The notes under the pieces: model-generated
Told to the model about the DNA's origin: nothing
Seen by the model: only the letters and a program-made list of their open reading frames with translations
Database searches by the model: none
Shown: in pieces, positions 41,225 through 48,393 of the stretch
Layout: every line of letters begins with the position of its first letter
How positions within the stretch are numbered: position 1 is the stretch's first letter
Source of the DNA: Streptomyces sp. KL109B
GTDB lineage: Bacteria; Actinomycetota; Actinomycetes; Streptomycetales; Streptomycetaceae
Assembly: GCF_030766935.1 (NCBI RefSeq)
Contig: NZ_JASERL010000006.1
Location: 558,001-622,000 of the forward strand
DNA length: 64,000 nucleotides
Reading direction: 5' to 3'
Position numbers and translations under genes: made by a program

Positions 41225-41980
41225 ATGGAACCACTAGTGAGCGAACTGCCTTACGCACGACGTCCGTTGATCGCCATACCGGCCCGCTTCTCCGCGACGA
41301 CCTCCGCCCTCCGCCACGCCGCCGAGGTCAACGCCCGCGCCCTCGTCGAGGCCGTGTGGCGGGCGGGCGGCGAACCCGCCACCATCCACCCGCACGCCCC
41401 CGGTGGCACCGCCGACCCCGCCGAGGTCGCGGCCCGCCTCACCCGCTTCGACGCGCTGCTCCTGCCCGGCGGCGGCGACCTCGCCCCGCACCGCTACGGC
41501 GCGTCCCACGCGCACGAGGCGGTGTACGACGTGGACGACGAACAGGACGCGTTCGACCTGGAGTTGGCGCGCCAGGCGCTCGCCACGCGGACGCCGCTGC
41601 TCGCCGTCTGCCGCGGCCTGCAAGTCGTCAACACGGCCCTCGGCGGCACCCTCCACCAGGACATGGGCGGCCCCGACCGCGAACACCGCCACGTACGCCA
41701 CCCGGTGGCCCTCGCTCCCGGCTCGGCGATCGCCCGGGCCACGGAAGCGGAGAAGGCCGAGGCGTCCTGCTACCACCACCAGCACGTGGACCGGCCGGGC
41801 GACGGCCTGCACATCACGGCCCGCGCCGCCGACGACACCGTAGAGGCCCTCGAACTGCCCACCCACGACAGCCTGTTCCTGGCGGTGCAGTGGCACCCCG
41901 AGGACACGGCCCACGAAGACCCGACCCAGCAGCGGCTGTTCGACGCGCTGGTGGCGGCGGGCGCGGCGCGGGTGGGTTAG
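41225..41980 (+). CDS. Gamma-glutamyl amide hydrolase (PuuD-like class I amidotransferase fold)
   Basis: The 251-residue protein has the peptidase C26 layout: LLLPGGGDLAPHRYG, the nucleophile Cys in LLAVCRGLQVVNTALGG, HHQHVD, and the catalytic His-Glu in VQWHPEDTA. PuuD-type enzymes release glutamate from gamma-glutamyl-GABA, and AtdA2-type relatives act on gamma-glutamylanilide. With the ligase at 33.4-34.7 kb it completes a glutamylation/deglutamylation pair around oxidative enzymes. The start is uncertain: ATG 41225 or GTG 41237. It ends four bases into the convergent MarR gene. Confidence 0.85.
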   Translation: MEPLVSELPYARRPLIAIPARFSATTSALRHAAEVNARALVEAVWRAGGEPATIHPHAPGGTADPAEVAARLTRFDALLLPGGGDLAPHRYGASHAHEAVYDVDDEQDAFDLELARQALATRTPLLAVCRGLQVVNTALGGTLHQDMGGPDREHRHVRHPVALAPGSAIARATEAEKAEASCYHHQHVDRPGDGLHITARAADDTVEALELPTHDSLFLAVQWHPEDTAHEDPTQQRLFDALVAAGAARVG

Positions 41981-42552
41981 CCCTTGGCGGGGCGGCGACC
42001 GCTGCGGCGGGGCGCCGGCTCCGCGCCGTCGAGGAGTGCGAGCCTGCGCTCCTCGCCGTGCTGCTCCACCTGCATCACGACGCGGCGCAGCGCGTCCGCG
42101 ACGGAGCGGCACTCGGCGTCGTCCAACTGCCCGGCGACGAACGCCTCCTCGTCGTTGAAGCGGGGGAACAGCTCCGTCATCATCTCCTCGCCCGCGTCGG
42201 TGAGGCTGAGCAGCACGAGGCGGCCGTCCTCGGGGTGGCCGGTGCGGCGCACGAGCCCGCGCGACTCCAGGGTGCGGACGACACCCGTGAGCGTGCCCTT
42301 GGAGATTCCGGCCTCCTCCGCGACGTGCCGGGTCTCCGACTCGCCCCACACCCAGACCACCCACAGCACCACGAACGCGGTCCAGGTGAGGTCGGACTCG
42401 CGCAGCACCGAGTTCTCCAGGTGCTGCCGCACGGCCGCGGCGGCGCGGTGGATATTGGCCACCACGGCCATCTGTTCATGCCGGATCGGCAGCCCGCCGA
42501 GCTTCGCCTCGGCCAGCTTCTCGGCCGCGCTGATGGATCGTTCGCCGGGCAC
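41977..42552 (-). CDS. MarR-family regulator
   Basis: The 191-residue winged-helix protein has the MarR core TRHVAEEAGISKGTLTGVVRTLESRGLVRRTGHPEDGRLVLLSLT (helix-turn-helix and wing). GTG 42552 is preceded by GAAGGAG at seven bases, better than earlier in-frame starts in the Arg-rich frame upstream. The C-terminal tail is basic (APRRSGRRPAKG). Its target is unknown; it converges on the gamma-glutamyl hydrolase gene. Confidence 0.87.
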   Translation of the reverse strand: MPGERSISAAEKLAEAKLGGLPIRHEQMAVVANIHRAAAAVRQHLENSVLRESDLTWTAFVVLWVVWVWGESETRHVAEEAGISKGTLTGVVRTLESRGLVRRTGHPEDGRLVLLSLTDAGEEMMTELFPRFNDEEAFVAGQLDDAECRSVADALRRVVMQVEQHGEERRLALLDGAEPAPRRSGRRPAKG

Positions 42553-42624
42553 GCTCACACTCCTTCGCCGCCGCCGAGGTGCGAGCCGGGCGGCCATACG
42601 TTCGGGCTCAAATTATAGGGAGCG

Positions 42625-43212
42625 TCACAGGGAGCGCCGACCCTCCGTGGTGAACAGTGCCAGGAACGCCGTGCGGACCTGCCCGGCGACCGCGTCCGGG
42701 GATGAGGCGTCGAACTTGCCGTCCAGGTACAGGAACGCCAGGCCGTGGACGAGCGCCCACACCGAGGTCCACAGCGCGTCCGGGTCGGCGTCGGGGAAGG
42801 CGCGGCGGGCGGTCTCGCGGACGTAGTCCTCGATGGCGGCGGTCGCGGCCACCCGCTCCTCGTTGCCCGGGTCGCAGGGCTCCGCGAACATCGCGCGGAA
42901 CAGGGCGGAGTGGTCGAGCGCGAAGCGGACGTAGGCGACGGCGACGTCCGCGATCTCGTCGGCGGTCGTGGGGGAGGGGTGGGCGGCGGCGAGCTGCTCG
43001 GCCAGCTCGCGGTAGCCCTCGGCCGCGACCGCCGACACCAGCGCCTCACGGTCCGCGAAGTGCCGGTACGGCGCGGTCGGGGACACCCCGGCACGCCGCG
43101 CGACGGCCCGCAGCGACAGCGCGGCGCTGCCGTCCTCCTCAAGCAGCTCGCGGGCCGCCCGCAGACAGGCCGCGCGCAGGTCGCCATGGTGGTACGCGGT
43201 CGCTTGTGGCAC
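42625..43212 (-). CDS. TetR-family regulator with WHG-type C-terminal domain
   Basis: This 195-residue regulator begins at once with AYHHGDLRAACLRAARELLEEDG, typical of the TetR branch with a WHG C-terminal domain. The helix-turn-helix is LSLRAVARRAGVSPTAPYRHFADREALV. It is divergent from an Old Yellow Enzyme-type reductase, and the gap holds a large palindrome. It likely senses an electrophile or the reductase substrate. Confidence 0.88.
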   Translation of the reverse strand: MPQATAYHHGDLRAACLRAARELLEEDGSAALSLRAVARRAGVSPTAPYRHFADREALVSAVAAEGYRELAEQLAAAHPSPTTADEIADVAVAYVRFALDHSALFRAMFAEPCDPGNEERVAATAAIEDYVRETARRAFPDADPDALWTSVWALVHGLAFLYLDGKFDASSPDAVAGQVRTAFLALFTTEGRRSL

Positions 43213-43232
43213 AGGTCACGCCCTTTCATGTA

Positions 43233-43270
43233 TGCACCGCTTACATTCTCCGCTTAATGTGAGCGGTGCA
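43233..43270. promoter_or_regulatory. 38-base palindromic operator between TetR and flavin reductase genes
   Basis: The arms TGCACCGCT (43233-43241) and AGCGGTGCA (43262-43270) are perfect and continue inward as ACATT and AATGT. They cover the TetR leader and the region before the reductase gene, fitting a TetR-type dimer-of-dimers site. Confidence 0.72.
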
Positions 43271-43334
43271 CACATCGTACGGCAGAGTCATTGAGGCGGA
43301 TGACTCGGATGAGACAGATGAGAGAGGGATTCGG

Positions 43335-44621
43335 ATGACCAGCGAGCTGTTCTCGCCGTTGTCCCTGCGATCCGGCCAGGTCCTGGGCAATCGCATCGCG
43401 AAGGCGGCCATGGAGGAGAACCTGGCCGACGACGGCCAACTCCCGGGACCGCACCTCCTGGCGCTGTACCGGCGCTGGGCCGCGGGCGGCACCGGACTGC
43501 TGATCACCGGCAACGTCATGGTGCACGCCGAGGCCCTGACCGGACCCGCGGGCGTCGTGCTCGACGAGGCCGCGCCGCTGGAGCCGTTCGCCGAGTGGGC
43601 CGAGGCCGGCAAGTCCGGCGGCGGCGCGATGTGGATGCAGATCAACCACCCCGGCCGGCAGGTGCAGTCCGGCATGCCCGGCGTGGTGTGGGGACCCTCC
43701 GACGTCGGCGTCGACCTGGGCAGGCACAGCGGCCGGTTCGGCCGGCCCGTCGCCATGACGCCCGAGCAGATCGACGCCACCGTGCAGCGCTTCGCGGTGA
43801 CGGCCCGCCGCGCCGAGGAGGCCGGCTTCGACGGCGTGGAGATCCACGCCGCGCACGGCTATCTGCTGTCGCAGTTCCTGTCGCCGCTGGTCAACAAGCG
43901 GACGGACGACTGGGGCGGCTCGCTGGAGAACAGGGCCCGGCTGCTCCTCGACATCGTCCGCGCGGTGCGCGCCGCCGTCTCGCCCGCCTTCGGCGTCGGC
44001 GTGAAGCTCAACTCCGCCGACTTCCAGCGCGGCGGCTTCGACGCCGACGACGCACGCCAGGTCATCGAGATGCTCGCACCCCTCGGTGTCGACCTCGTCG
44101 AACTGTCCGGAGGCAGCTACGAGAGCCCCGCCATGACCGGCCGCCCCGCCGACGAGCGCACCCGCTCCCGCGAGGCCTACTTCCTCGACCTGGCCGAGGA
44201 CCTGGTCGGGTCGAGTCCGGTGCCGCTCATGCTCACCGGCGGTATCACCCGCCGCGAGACGGCGGAGCGGGTCCTCGACAGCGGCGTGGCGCTCGTCGGC
44301 ATCGGCACCGCCCTCTCCGTCACCCCCGACCTGCCCGAACGCTGGCGCGCGGGCCGCGAGGCGGACCGGGACCTGCGGGCGGTGACCTGGTCCGACAAGG
44401 CGCTCGCCTCGGCCGCGAGCATGGCGCAGGTCCGCCACCAGATGCGCCGCATCGCCCACGGCCGGACGCCCGCGCCGGGCACCCACCCGGCGCGCGCCCT
44501 GCTCTGCGAACAGGGCCGCCAGCGCCGGGCGTTGCGCCGCTACCGCACCTGGCTCACCACGACACGGCACACCGACGCGCCCGGCGGCGAACCCGGGAGG
44601 CGGGTTGCGCGCCAGCGGTGA
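43335..44621 (+). CDS. NADH:flavin oxidoreductase, Old Yellow Enzyme family
   Basis: The 428-residue FMN enzyme has the OYE barrel landmarks: NRIAKAAMEENLAD near the start, MQINHPGRQ, FDGVEIHAAHGYLLSQFLSPLVNKRTDDWGG, and VPLMLTGGITRRETAE near the phosphate site. Such enzymes reduce activated C=C bonds of enones or dienoyl-CoA. The C-terminal 60 residues are an unusual Arg-rich extension beyond the barrel. The ATG at 43335 is chosen for its position at the barrel start. Likely repressed by the divergent TetR protein. Confidence 0.88.
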   Translation: MTSELFSPLSLRSGQVLGNRIAKAAMEENLADDGQLPGPHLLALYRRWAAGGTGLLITGNVMVHAEALTGPAGVVLDEAAPLEPFAEWAEAGKSGGGAMWMQINHPGRQVQSGMPGVVWGPSDVGVDLGRHSGRFGRPVAMTPEQIDATVQRFAVTARRAEEAGFDGVEIHAAHGYLLSQFLSPLVNKRTDDWGGSLENRARLLLDIVRAVRAAVSPAFGVGVKLNSADFQRGGFDADDARQVIEMLAPLGVDLVELSGGSYESPAMTGRPADERTRSREAYFLDLAEDLVGSSPVPLMLTGGITRRETAERVLDSGVALVGIGTALSVTPDLPERWRAGREADRDLRAVTWSDKALASAASMAQVRHQMRRIAHGRTPAPGTHPARALLCEQGRQRRALRRYRTWLTTTRHTDAPGGEPGRRVARQR

Positions 44622-44638
44622 GGCACCACCATGAACGC

Positions 44639-45031
44639 ATGACCCGAGCACCGATGCAGATCACCGCCCTCGTCATCGACGCCGAGGACCCCGAGCGGCT
44701 GGCCGCGTTCTGGTCCGAGCTGCTGGACCGGCCCATCGACAGCCGGCCGGGCCCGTACATCTGGCTGCGCCGCACCGACGGCCTGGTCCTCGGGTTCCAG
44801 CGCAACCCGCACCCCACGCCCGGCAAGGACCGCATGCACGTCGACCTCACCTCGCCGGACCTGCCCGCCGAGCAGCGAAGGGTCGAGGCGCTGGGCGGGC
44901 GGCGCCTGGAGGAGTACGACGAGGGCGGATTCCTGGTGATGGCCGACCCCGAGGGCAACGAGTTCTGCATCCTGCCCGAGGAGGGCGACGTCGGCATCGA
45001 CGACGAGGGGCGCGCCCACTACCAGGACTGA
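44639..45031 (+). CDS. VOC-family (glyoxalase-like) protein
   Basis: The 130-residue protein has two beta-alpha-beta VOC modules: ITALVIDAEDPERLAAFWSELLD and MHVDLTSPDLPAEQRRVEALGG, ending DPEGNEFCILPE. It belongs with glyoxalase-like domain 6 proteins often found in Streptomyces. Metal-dependent lyase, resistance or binding roles are all possible. It lies 17 bases after the flavin reductase gene and may be co-transcribed. Confidence 0.83.
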   Translation: MTRAPMQITALVIDAEDPERLAAFWSELLDRPIDSRPGPYIWLRRTDGLVLGFQRNPHPTPGKDRMHVDLTSPDLPAEQRRVEALGGRRLEEYDEGGFLVMADPEGNEFCILPEEGDVGIDDEGRAHYQD

Positions 45032-45061
45032 CCGCCTACGCGGGGAACTCGGACCGATCCG

Positions 45062-46570
45062 TTACCCGGACCGGTCCGCCCGTGTCGTCCCGTCCGCCGG
45101 TGCCCGCGTACCCGGCACCACGCCACGCTCCGCCGCCGTACTGTCCGGCAGCGCCGCCGCCGTCTCGTACCGGCGCGCCCCGAACCGGTACACCAGCACA
45201 AGCACCGCGAAGAACGGCAACCCCGCCTTCCAGGAGTCCTCCAGGCCCTCGATGAACACGGTCGACACGAGGATCGCCGCAAGGGCGAGCGCCGCCGCGA
45301 CGGTGGTGAAGGGCGCGCCGCGCAGCCGGGCCGGGGAGGCGGGCAGGGCGTGCCGGACGCGGTGGCGGCGGAAGGCCACGTGGCTGGCGAGGATGAGGAT
45401 CCACACCACGAGCGCGCCGAACACCGAGATGCCGAACAGCATGATGTACGCCGTGTCCTCGGAGTGCACCGACAGCAGCGCCGCCGCGCCGAGCCCGACG
45501 CCGGAGACGGCGAGCGCCCGGTGCGGGACACCACGTCGCCCGACCCGCGCGAACGGCCGCGGCGCGTGCCGGTCCACCGCAAGCGAGTGGATCATGCGGG
45601 TGGCCAGGTAGGTGTTCGCGTTGGCGCTGGACAGGGCGGCGCTGAGCACGACGAAGTTCATGATTCCGGCCGCCGCAGGGATGCCCGCCACGTCGAAGAG
45701 TTGGACGAAGGGGCTCGCCGTGACATCGCCGCCCTTCGCGGTGCGCGTCCACGGCACGACGGTGACGACGACCGCCATCGCCAGGACGTAGAAGAGCGCC
45801 AGGCGGACCACCATCCGCCGGGCCGCGCGCGGGATGTCGCGCACCGGGTCCTCGGACTCGGCCGCCGTCACCGCGATGATCTCGGTGCCGATGTAGCTGA
45901 AGATGACGAAGACGAAGGCGGTCGCGAGCCCGGACATGCCGTGCGGCAGCAGGCCGCCGTGGCCGGACAGGTTCGTGGTGCCGACCGCCGCGTGACCGGG
46001 CAGGCCGAGGAACACGTACGCGCAGCCGAGCAGCACGAAGACACCGATCGCGGTGATCTTGATGGTGGAGAACCAGTACTCCAGGCGCCCGAACACCCCC
46101 ACGCTCAGCGCGTTCGCCGCGAGGATGAGCAGTGAGAACGCCACCACCGGTAGCCAGAGCGGGAGTTCGGGCCACCAGAAGCGCACATAGATGCCGGCCG
46201 CGATCACCTCGCCGCCGATCGCGATCACCTGGATCGTCCAGTACGTCCACCGGATCACGAACCCCGCGAGCGGGCCCAGATAGTGCCGGGCGATGCTGCC
46301 GAAGGACCCGGCCGCCGGATGCACCGACGTCATCTCGGCGAGCGCCCAGCCGATCACCAGGGCGATCAACGCACAGACCACATAGGCGATGACCGTGGCC
46401 GGGCCCGCGGCGGAGATGGCGAGGCTCGAACCGAGGAAGAGGCCCGTGCCGATGGCACCGCCCAGGCCGATCATGCTGAGCTGACGACCGGTCAGCGCAC
46501 GCTTCAGGCCGTGGTCCTGAGGTGGCGGCGTGGGTGGCGGCGCCGAGCCGGGGCCGGGGGCGTCGGGCAT
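45062..46570 (-). CDS. Amino acid permease (APC superfamily, AAT type)
   Basis: The 502-residue protein has 12 helices. It opens with the AAT signature LTGRQLSMIGLGGAIGTGLFLGSS and carries SYIGTEIIAVTAAESEDPVRDIPRAARR. The tail is hydrophilic. Its ATG follows the stop of the upstream PLP-enzyme gene by one base (TGACATG), so the two are translationally coupled and probably handle the same amino acid. The XRE-cupin gene next to them is the likely regulator. Confidence 0.88.
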   Translation of the reverse strand: MPDAPGPGSAPPPTPPPQDHGLKRALTGRQLSMIGLGGAIGTGLFLGSSLAISAAGPATVIAYVVCALIALVIGWALAEMTSVHPAAGSFGSIARHYLGPLAGFVIRWTYWTIQVIAIGGEVIAAGIYVRFWWPELPLWLPVVAFSLLILAANALSVGVFGRLEYWFSTIKITAIGVFVLLGCAYVFLGLPGHAAVGTTNLSGHGGLLPHGMSGLATAFVFVIFSYIGTEIIAVTAAESEDPVRDIPRAARRMVVRLALFYVLAMAVVVTVVPWTRTAKGGDVTASPFVQLFDVAGIPAAAGIMNFVVLSAALSSANANTYLATRMIHSLAVDRHAPRPFARVGRRGVPHRALAVSGVGLGAAALLSVHSEDTAYIMLFGISVFGALVVWILILASHVAFRRHRVRHALPASPARLRGAPFTTVAAALALAAILVSTVFIEGLEDSWKAGLPFFAVLVLVYRFGARRYETAAALPDSTAAERGVVPGTRAPADGTTRADRSG

Positions 46571-46571
46571 G

Positions 46572-47714
46572 TCAGTGGCCCTTCGCGCGTATCTCGGCGA
46601 GCGCGGCGATCAGCGCGTCGACGTCGGCAGGGGTGTTGTAGTAGTGGAACGAGACGCGCAGCAGGGTGCCGCGCGGGCTCGTGACGATGCGCCGTTCGGC
46701 GAGCGCGGCGGCCAGCGCGTCCGGCGCCGGATCGGCGAACGCGACCTGCGGGCCACGGAGTTCGGGGTCGGCGGGCGAGGCGAGGGCCTCGCCCGCCGCG
46801 GAGAGCCGCTCGTGCGCGTACGCGGTGAGCGCGCGGACATGTGCCTCGACGTCCTTGGCGTCGACCTCCGCCAGCGTACGAAGGCCGGCCGCGGCGGCGT
46901 ACGCGGACGGGATCGAAGGGGTGCCGGTCTCGAAGCGCCGCGCGGTGTCCGGGAAGTCGAGCGTCCGCGGATCGAAGCCGAACGGATCGACCCGCCCGAA
47001 CCACCCCGTCAGCTGCGGCGCCACCTCGTCGCGCACACCCTCGCGCACGTACAGGAAGGCCATGCCGGGGACACCGAGGAGATACTTCAGGGCGCCGCAC
47101 ACCAGGTAGTCGCAGTCCAACTCCCTTACGTTCACGGGGAGTACGCCGAGTCCCTGGTACGCGTCGACGAAGACACGCGCCCCGGCGGCGCGCGCCGCGC
47201 GGACCGTCTCGGCCACCGGGAGCCGGACGCCGTTGCGGTACGACACCAGGGGGACGGAGACGAGGTTCGTGGAGTCGTCGATCGCGGCCGCGTACCCGGC
47301 GGCGGGCACGACCCCGTCCTCGTCCGGCACGTGCCGCACCCGCGCGCCGCGCCGCTCCTGCGCCAACCACACATGCGCGACGGACGGAAACTCCATGTCC
47401 GTCGTGACCAGGCCCGGTCGGCGCGACCAGTCCAGCGTCGACGCCACCTGGTACGCGCCCTCGGAGGCGCAGCCGACCACCGCGACCTCGTCCGTGGTGG
47501 CACCGATGTGCGCGGCGAACGCGGCCCGCGCGGCGTCGACCTGCCCCATCCATACACCCCACGGCGCCCCGTGCTCGCGCATCGACCACTGGAACTCCTG
47601 GAGAGCCGTCAGTGTGTGCTCGGACATCGCGCCCTGGCTGCAACTGGCCAGGTGGACCGTGTCCTTGAGGGAGGGGAAGCGTTCGCGGAAGTGCTCGGGG
47701 GCGGCGATCGGCAC
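46572..47714 (-). CDS. Class V aminotransferase-fold PLP enzyme
   Basis: The 380-residue enzyme of the class V fold (cysteine desulfurase, selenocysteine lyase, kynureninase and EgtE relatives) has the PLP Asp in VFVDAYQGLGVLPV and the Schiff-base Lys in CGALKYLLGVPGMAFLYV. It also has the typical FETGTPSIPSAYAAAAGL segment. The reaction is not clear; a C-S lyase or desulfurase is possible. It is the first gene of a two-gene operon with an amino acid permease. The GTG start is directly downstream of a 12-base palindrome. Confidence 0.85.
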   Translation of the reverse strand: MPIAAPEHFRERFPSLKDTVHLASCSQGAMSEHTLTALQEFQWSMREHGAPWGVWMGQVDAARAAFAAHIGATTDEVAVVGCASEGAYQVASTLDWSRRPGLVTTDMEFPSVAHVWLAQERRGARVRHVPDEDGVVPAAGYAAAIDDSTNLVSVPLVSYRNGVRLPVAETVRAARAAGARVFVDAYQGLGVLPVNVRELDCDYLVCGALKYLLGVPGMAFLYVREGVRDEVAPQLTGWFGRVDPFGFDPRTLDFPDTARRFETGTPSIPSAYAAAAGLRTLAEVDAKDVEAHVRALTAYAHERLSAAGEALASPADPELRGPQVAFADPAPDALAAALAERRIVTSPRGTLLRVSFHYYNTPADVDALIAALAEIRAKGH

Positions 47715-47738
47715 GGGGTGACTCGCATTCAGTCCCGG

Positions 47739-47750
47739 TGAACATGTTCA
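47739..47750. promoter_or_regulatory. 12-base perfect palindrome upstream of the PLP-enzyme/permease operon
   Basis: TGAACATGTTCA at 47739-47750 lies 25 bases before the enzyme's start codon, in the 88-base gap after the XRE-cupin gene. It is a natural operator candidate for that regulator. Confidence 0.55.
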
Positions 47751-47802
47751 GTGCGGGTGATGGAACCAGCCGGGTGTGTGCCGCGTCAATGGGTGTGTCG
47801 TG

Positions 47803-48339
47803 TCAGCGGCTCGGTGGAGTCACGCTCACCAGGAACTGCGCCGTGCCCTCGCCCTCGTTGACGTACCGGTGCGGCACGCGGGAGTCGAACGTACAGCTGT
47901 CGCCGGGTCCCAACTCGTGGCGCCCGCCGCCCGCTTCGACGACGAGGCTGCCGCTGAGCAGCAGCACGCACTCCTCGGAGGGATGGCTGTAGGGGCGTTC
48001 CGAGGACGCCCCGCCGGGCTCCAGCGTCCCCTCCAGGACTTCGAGGCGCGCCGAGCCGGCCGACACCCGCGTGTACTCGATCCCGCCCTCCGGCGACCGC
48101 ACTTGAATCCGGCGCTCGCGCCGCACCACCGCGACCTCGTCCGGCTCGTCCTGCCGGAAGAGGTCGAAGAGCGGCATGCCGAGCGCGGTGGACAGGCGGC
48201 GCAGGCTCTCCAGGCTGGGGTCGGTGAGTCCGCGTTCGACCTGGCTGACCAGCCCGGTCGACACCCCGGCCCGCGTCGCCAGCTCCCGCACCGTCATCTT
48301 GTGGGCCTTGCGCAGCTCGCGTATCCGATTGCCGATCAC
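47803..48339 (-). CDS. XRE-family regulator with C-terminal cupin sensor
   Basis: The 178-residue protein has an N-terminal Cro/CI helix-turn-helix (MTVRELATRAGVSTGLVSQVERGLTDPSLESLRRL) and a C-terminal cupin with HPSEECVLLLSGSLVVEAGG and GDSCTFDSRVPHRYVN. This architecture is that of PuuR-like regulators of amine and amino acid catabolism. I chose GTG 48339, which gives the normal start IGNRIRELRK. No ribosome site precedes it, but TAATCT lies 12 bases upstream, so a leaderless message is likely. The frame further upstream belongs to the 3' end of the acyl-CoA ligase gene. Confidence 0.87.
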   Translation of the reverse strand: MIGNRIRELRKAHKMTVRELATRAGVSTGLVSQVERGLTDPSLESLRRLSTALGMPLFDLFRQDEPDEVAVVRRERRIQVRSPEGGIEYTRVSAGSARLEVLEGTLEPGGASSERPYSHPSEECVLLLSGSLVVEAGGGRHELGPGDSCTFDSRVPHRYVNEGEGTAQFLVSVTPPSR

Positions 48340-48355
48340 GGGGGCGAGATTAGTG

Positions 48356-48393
48356 GATGCGCCGCCCCGCATCAGTTGATGCGCCGCCCCGCC
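48356..48393. repeat. Direct repeat and palindrome at the acyl-CoA ligase 3' end
   Basis: GATGCGCCGCCCCGC occurs at 48356-48370 and 48379-48393. The GCATCA/TGATGC palindrome (48369-48382) sits between the copies and overlaps the ligase stop codon. It lies just upstream of the XRE-cupin gene and could be part of its promoter control. Confidence 0.55.
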
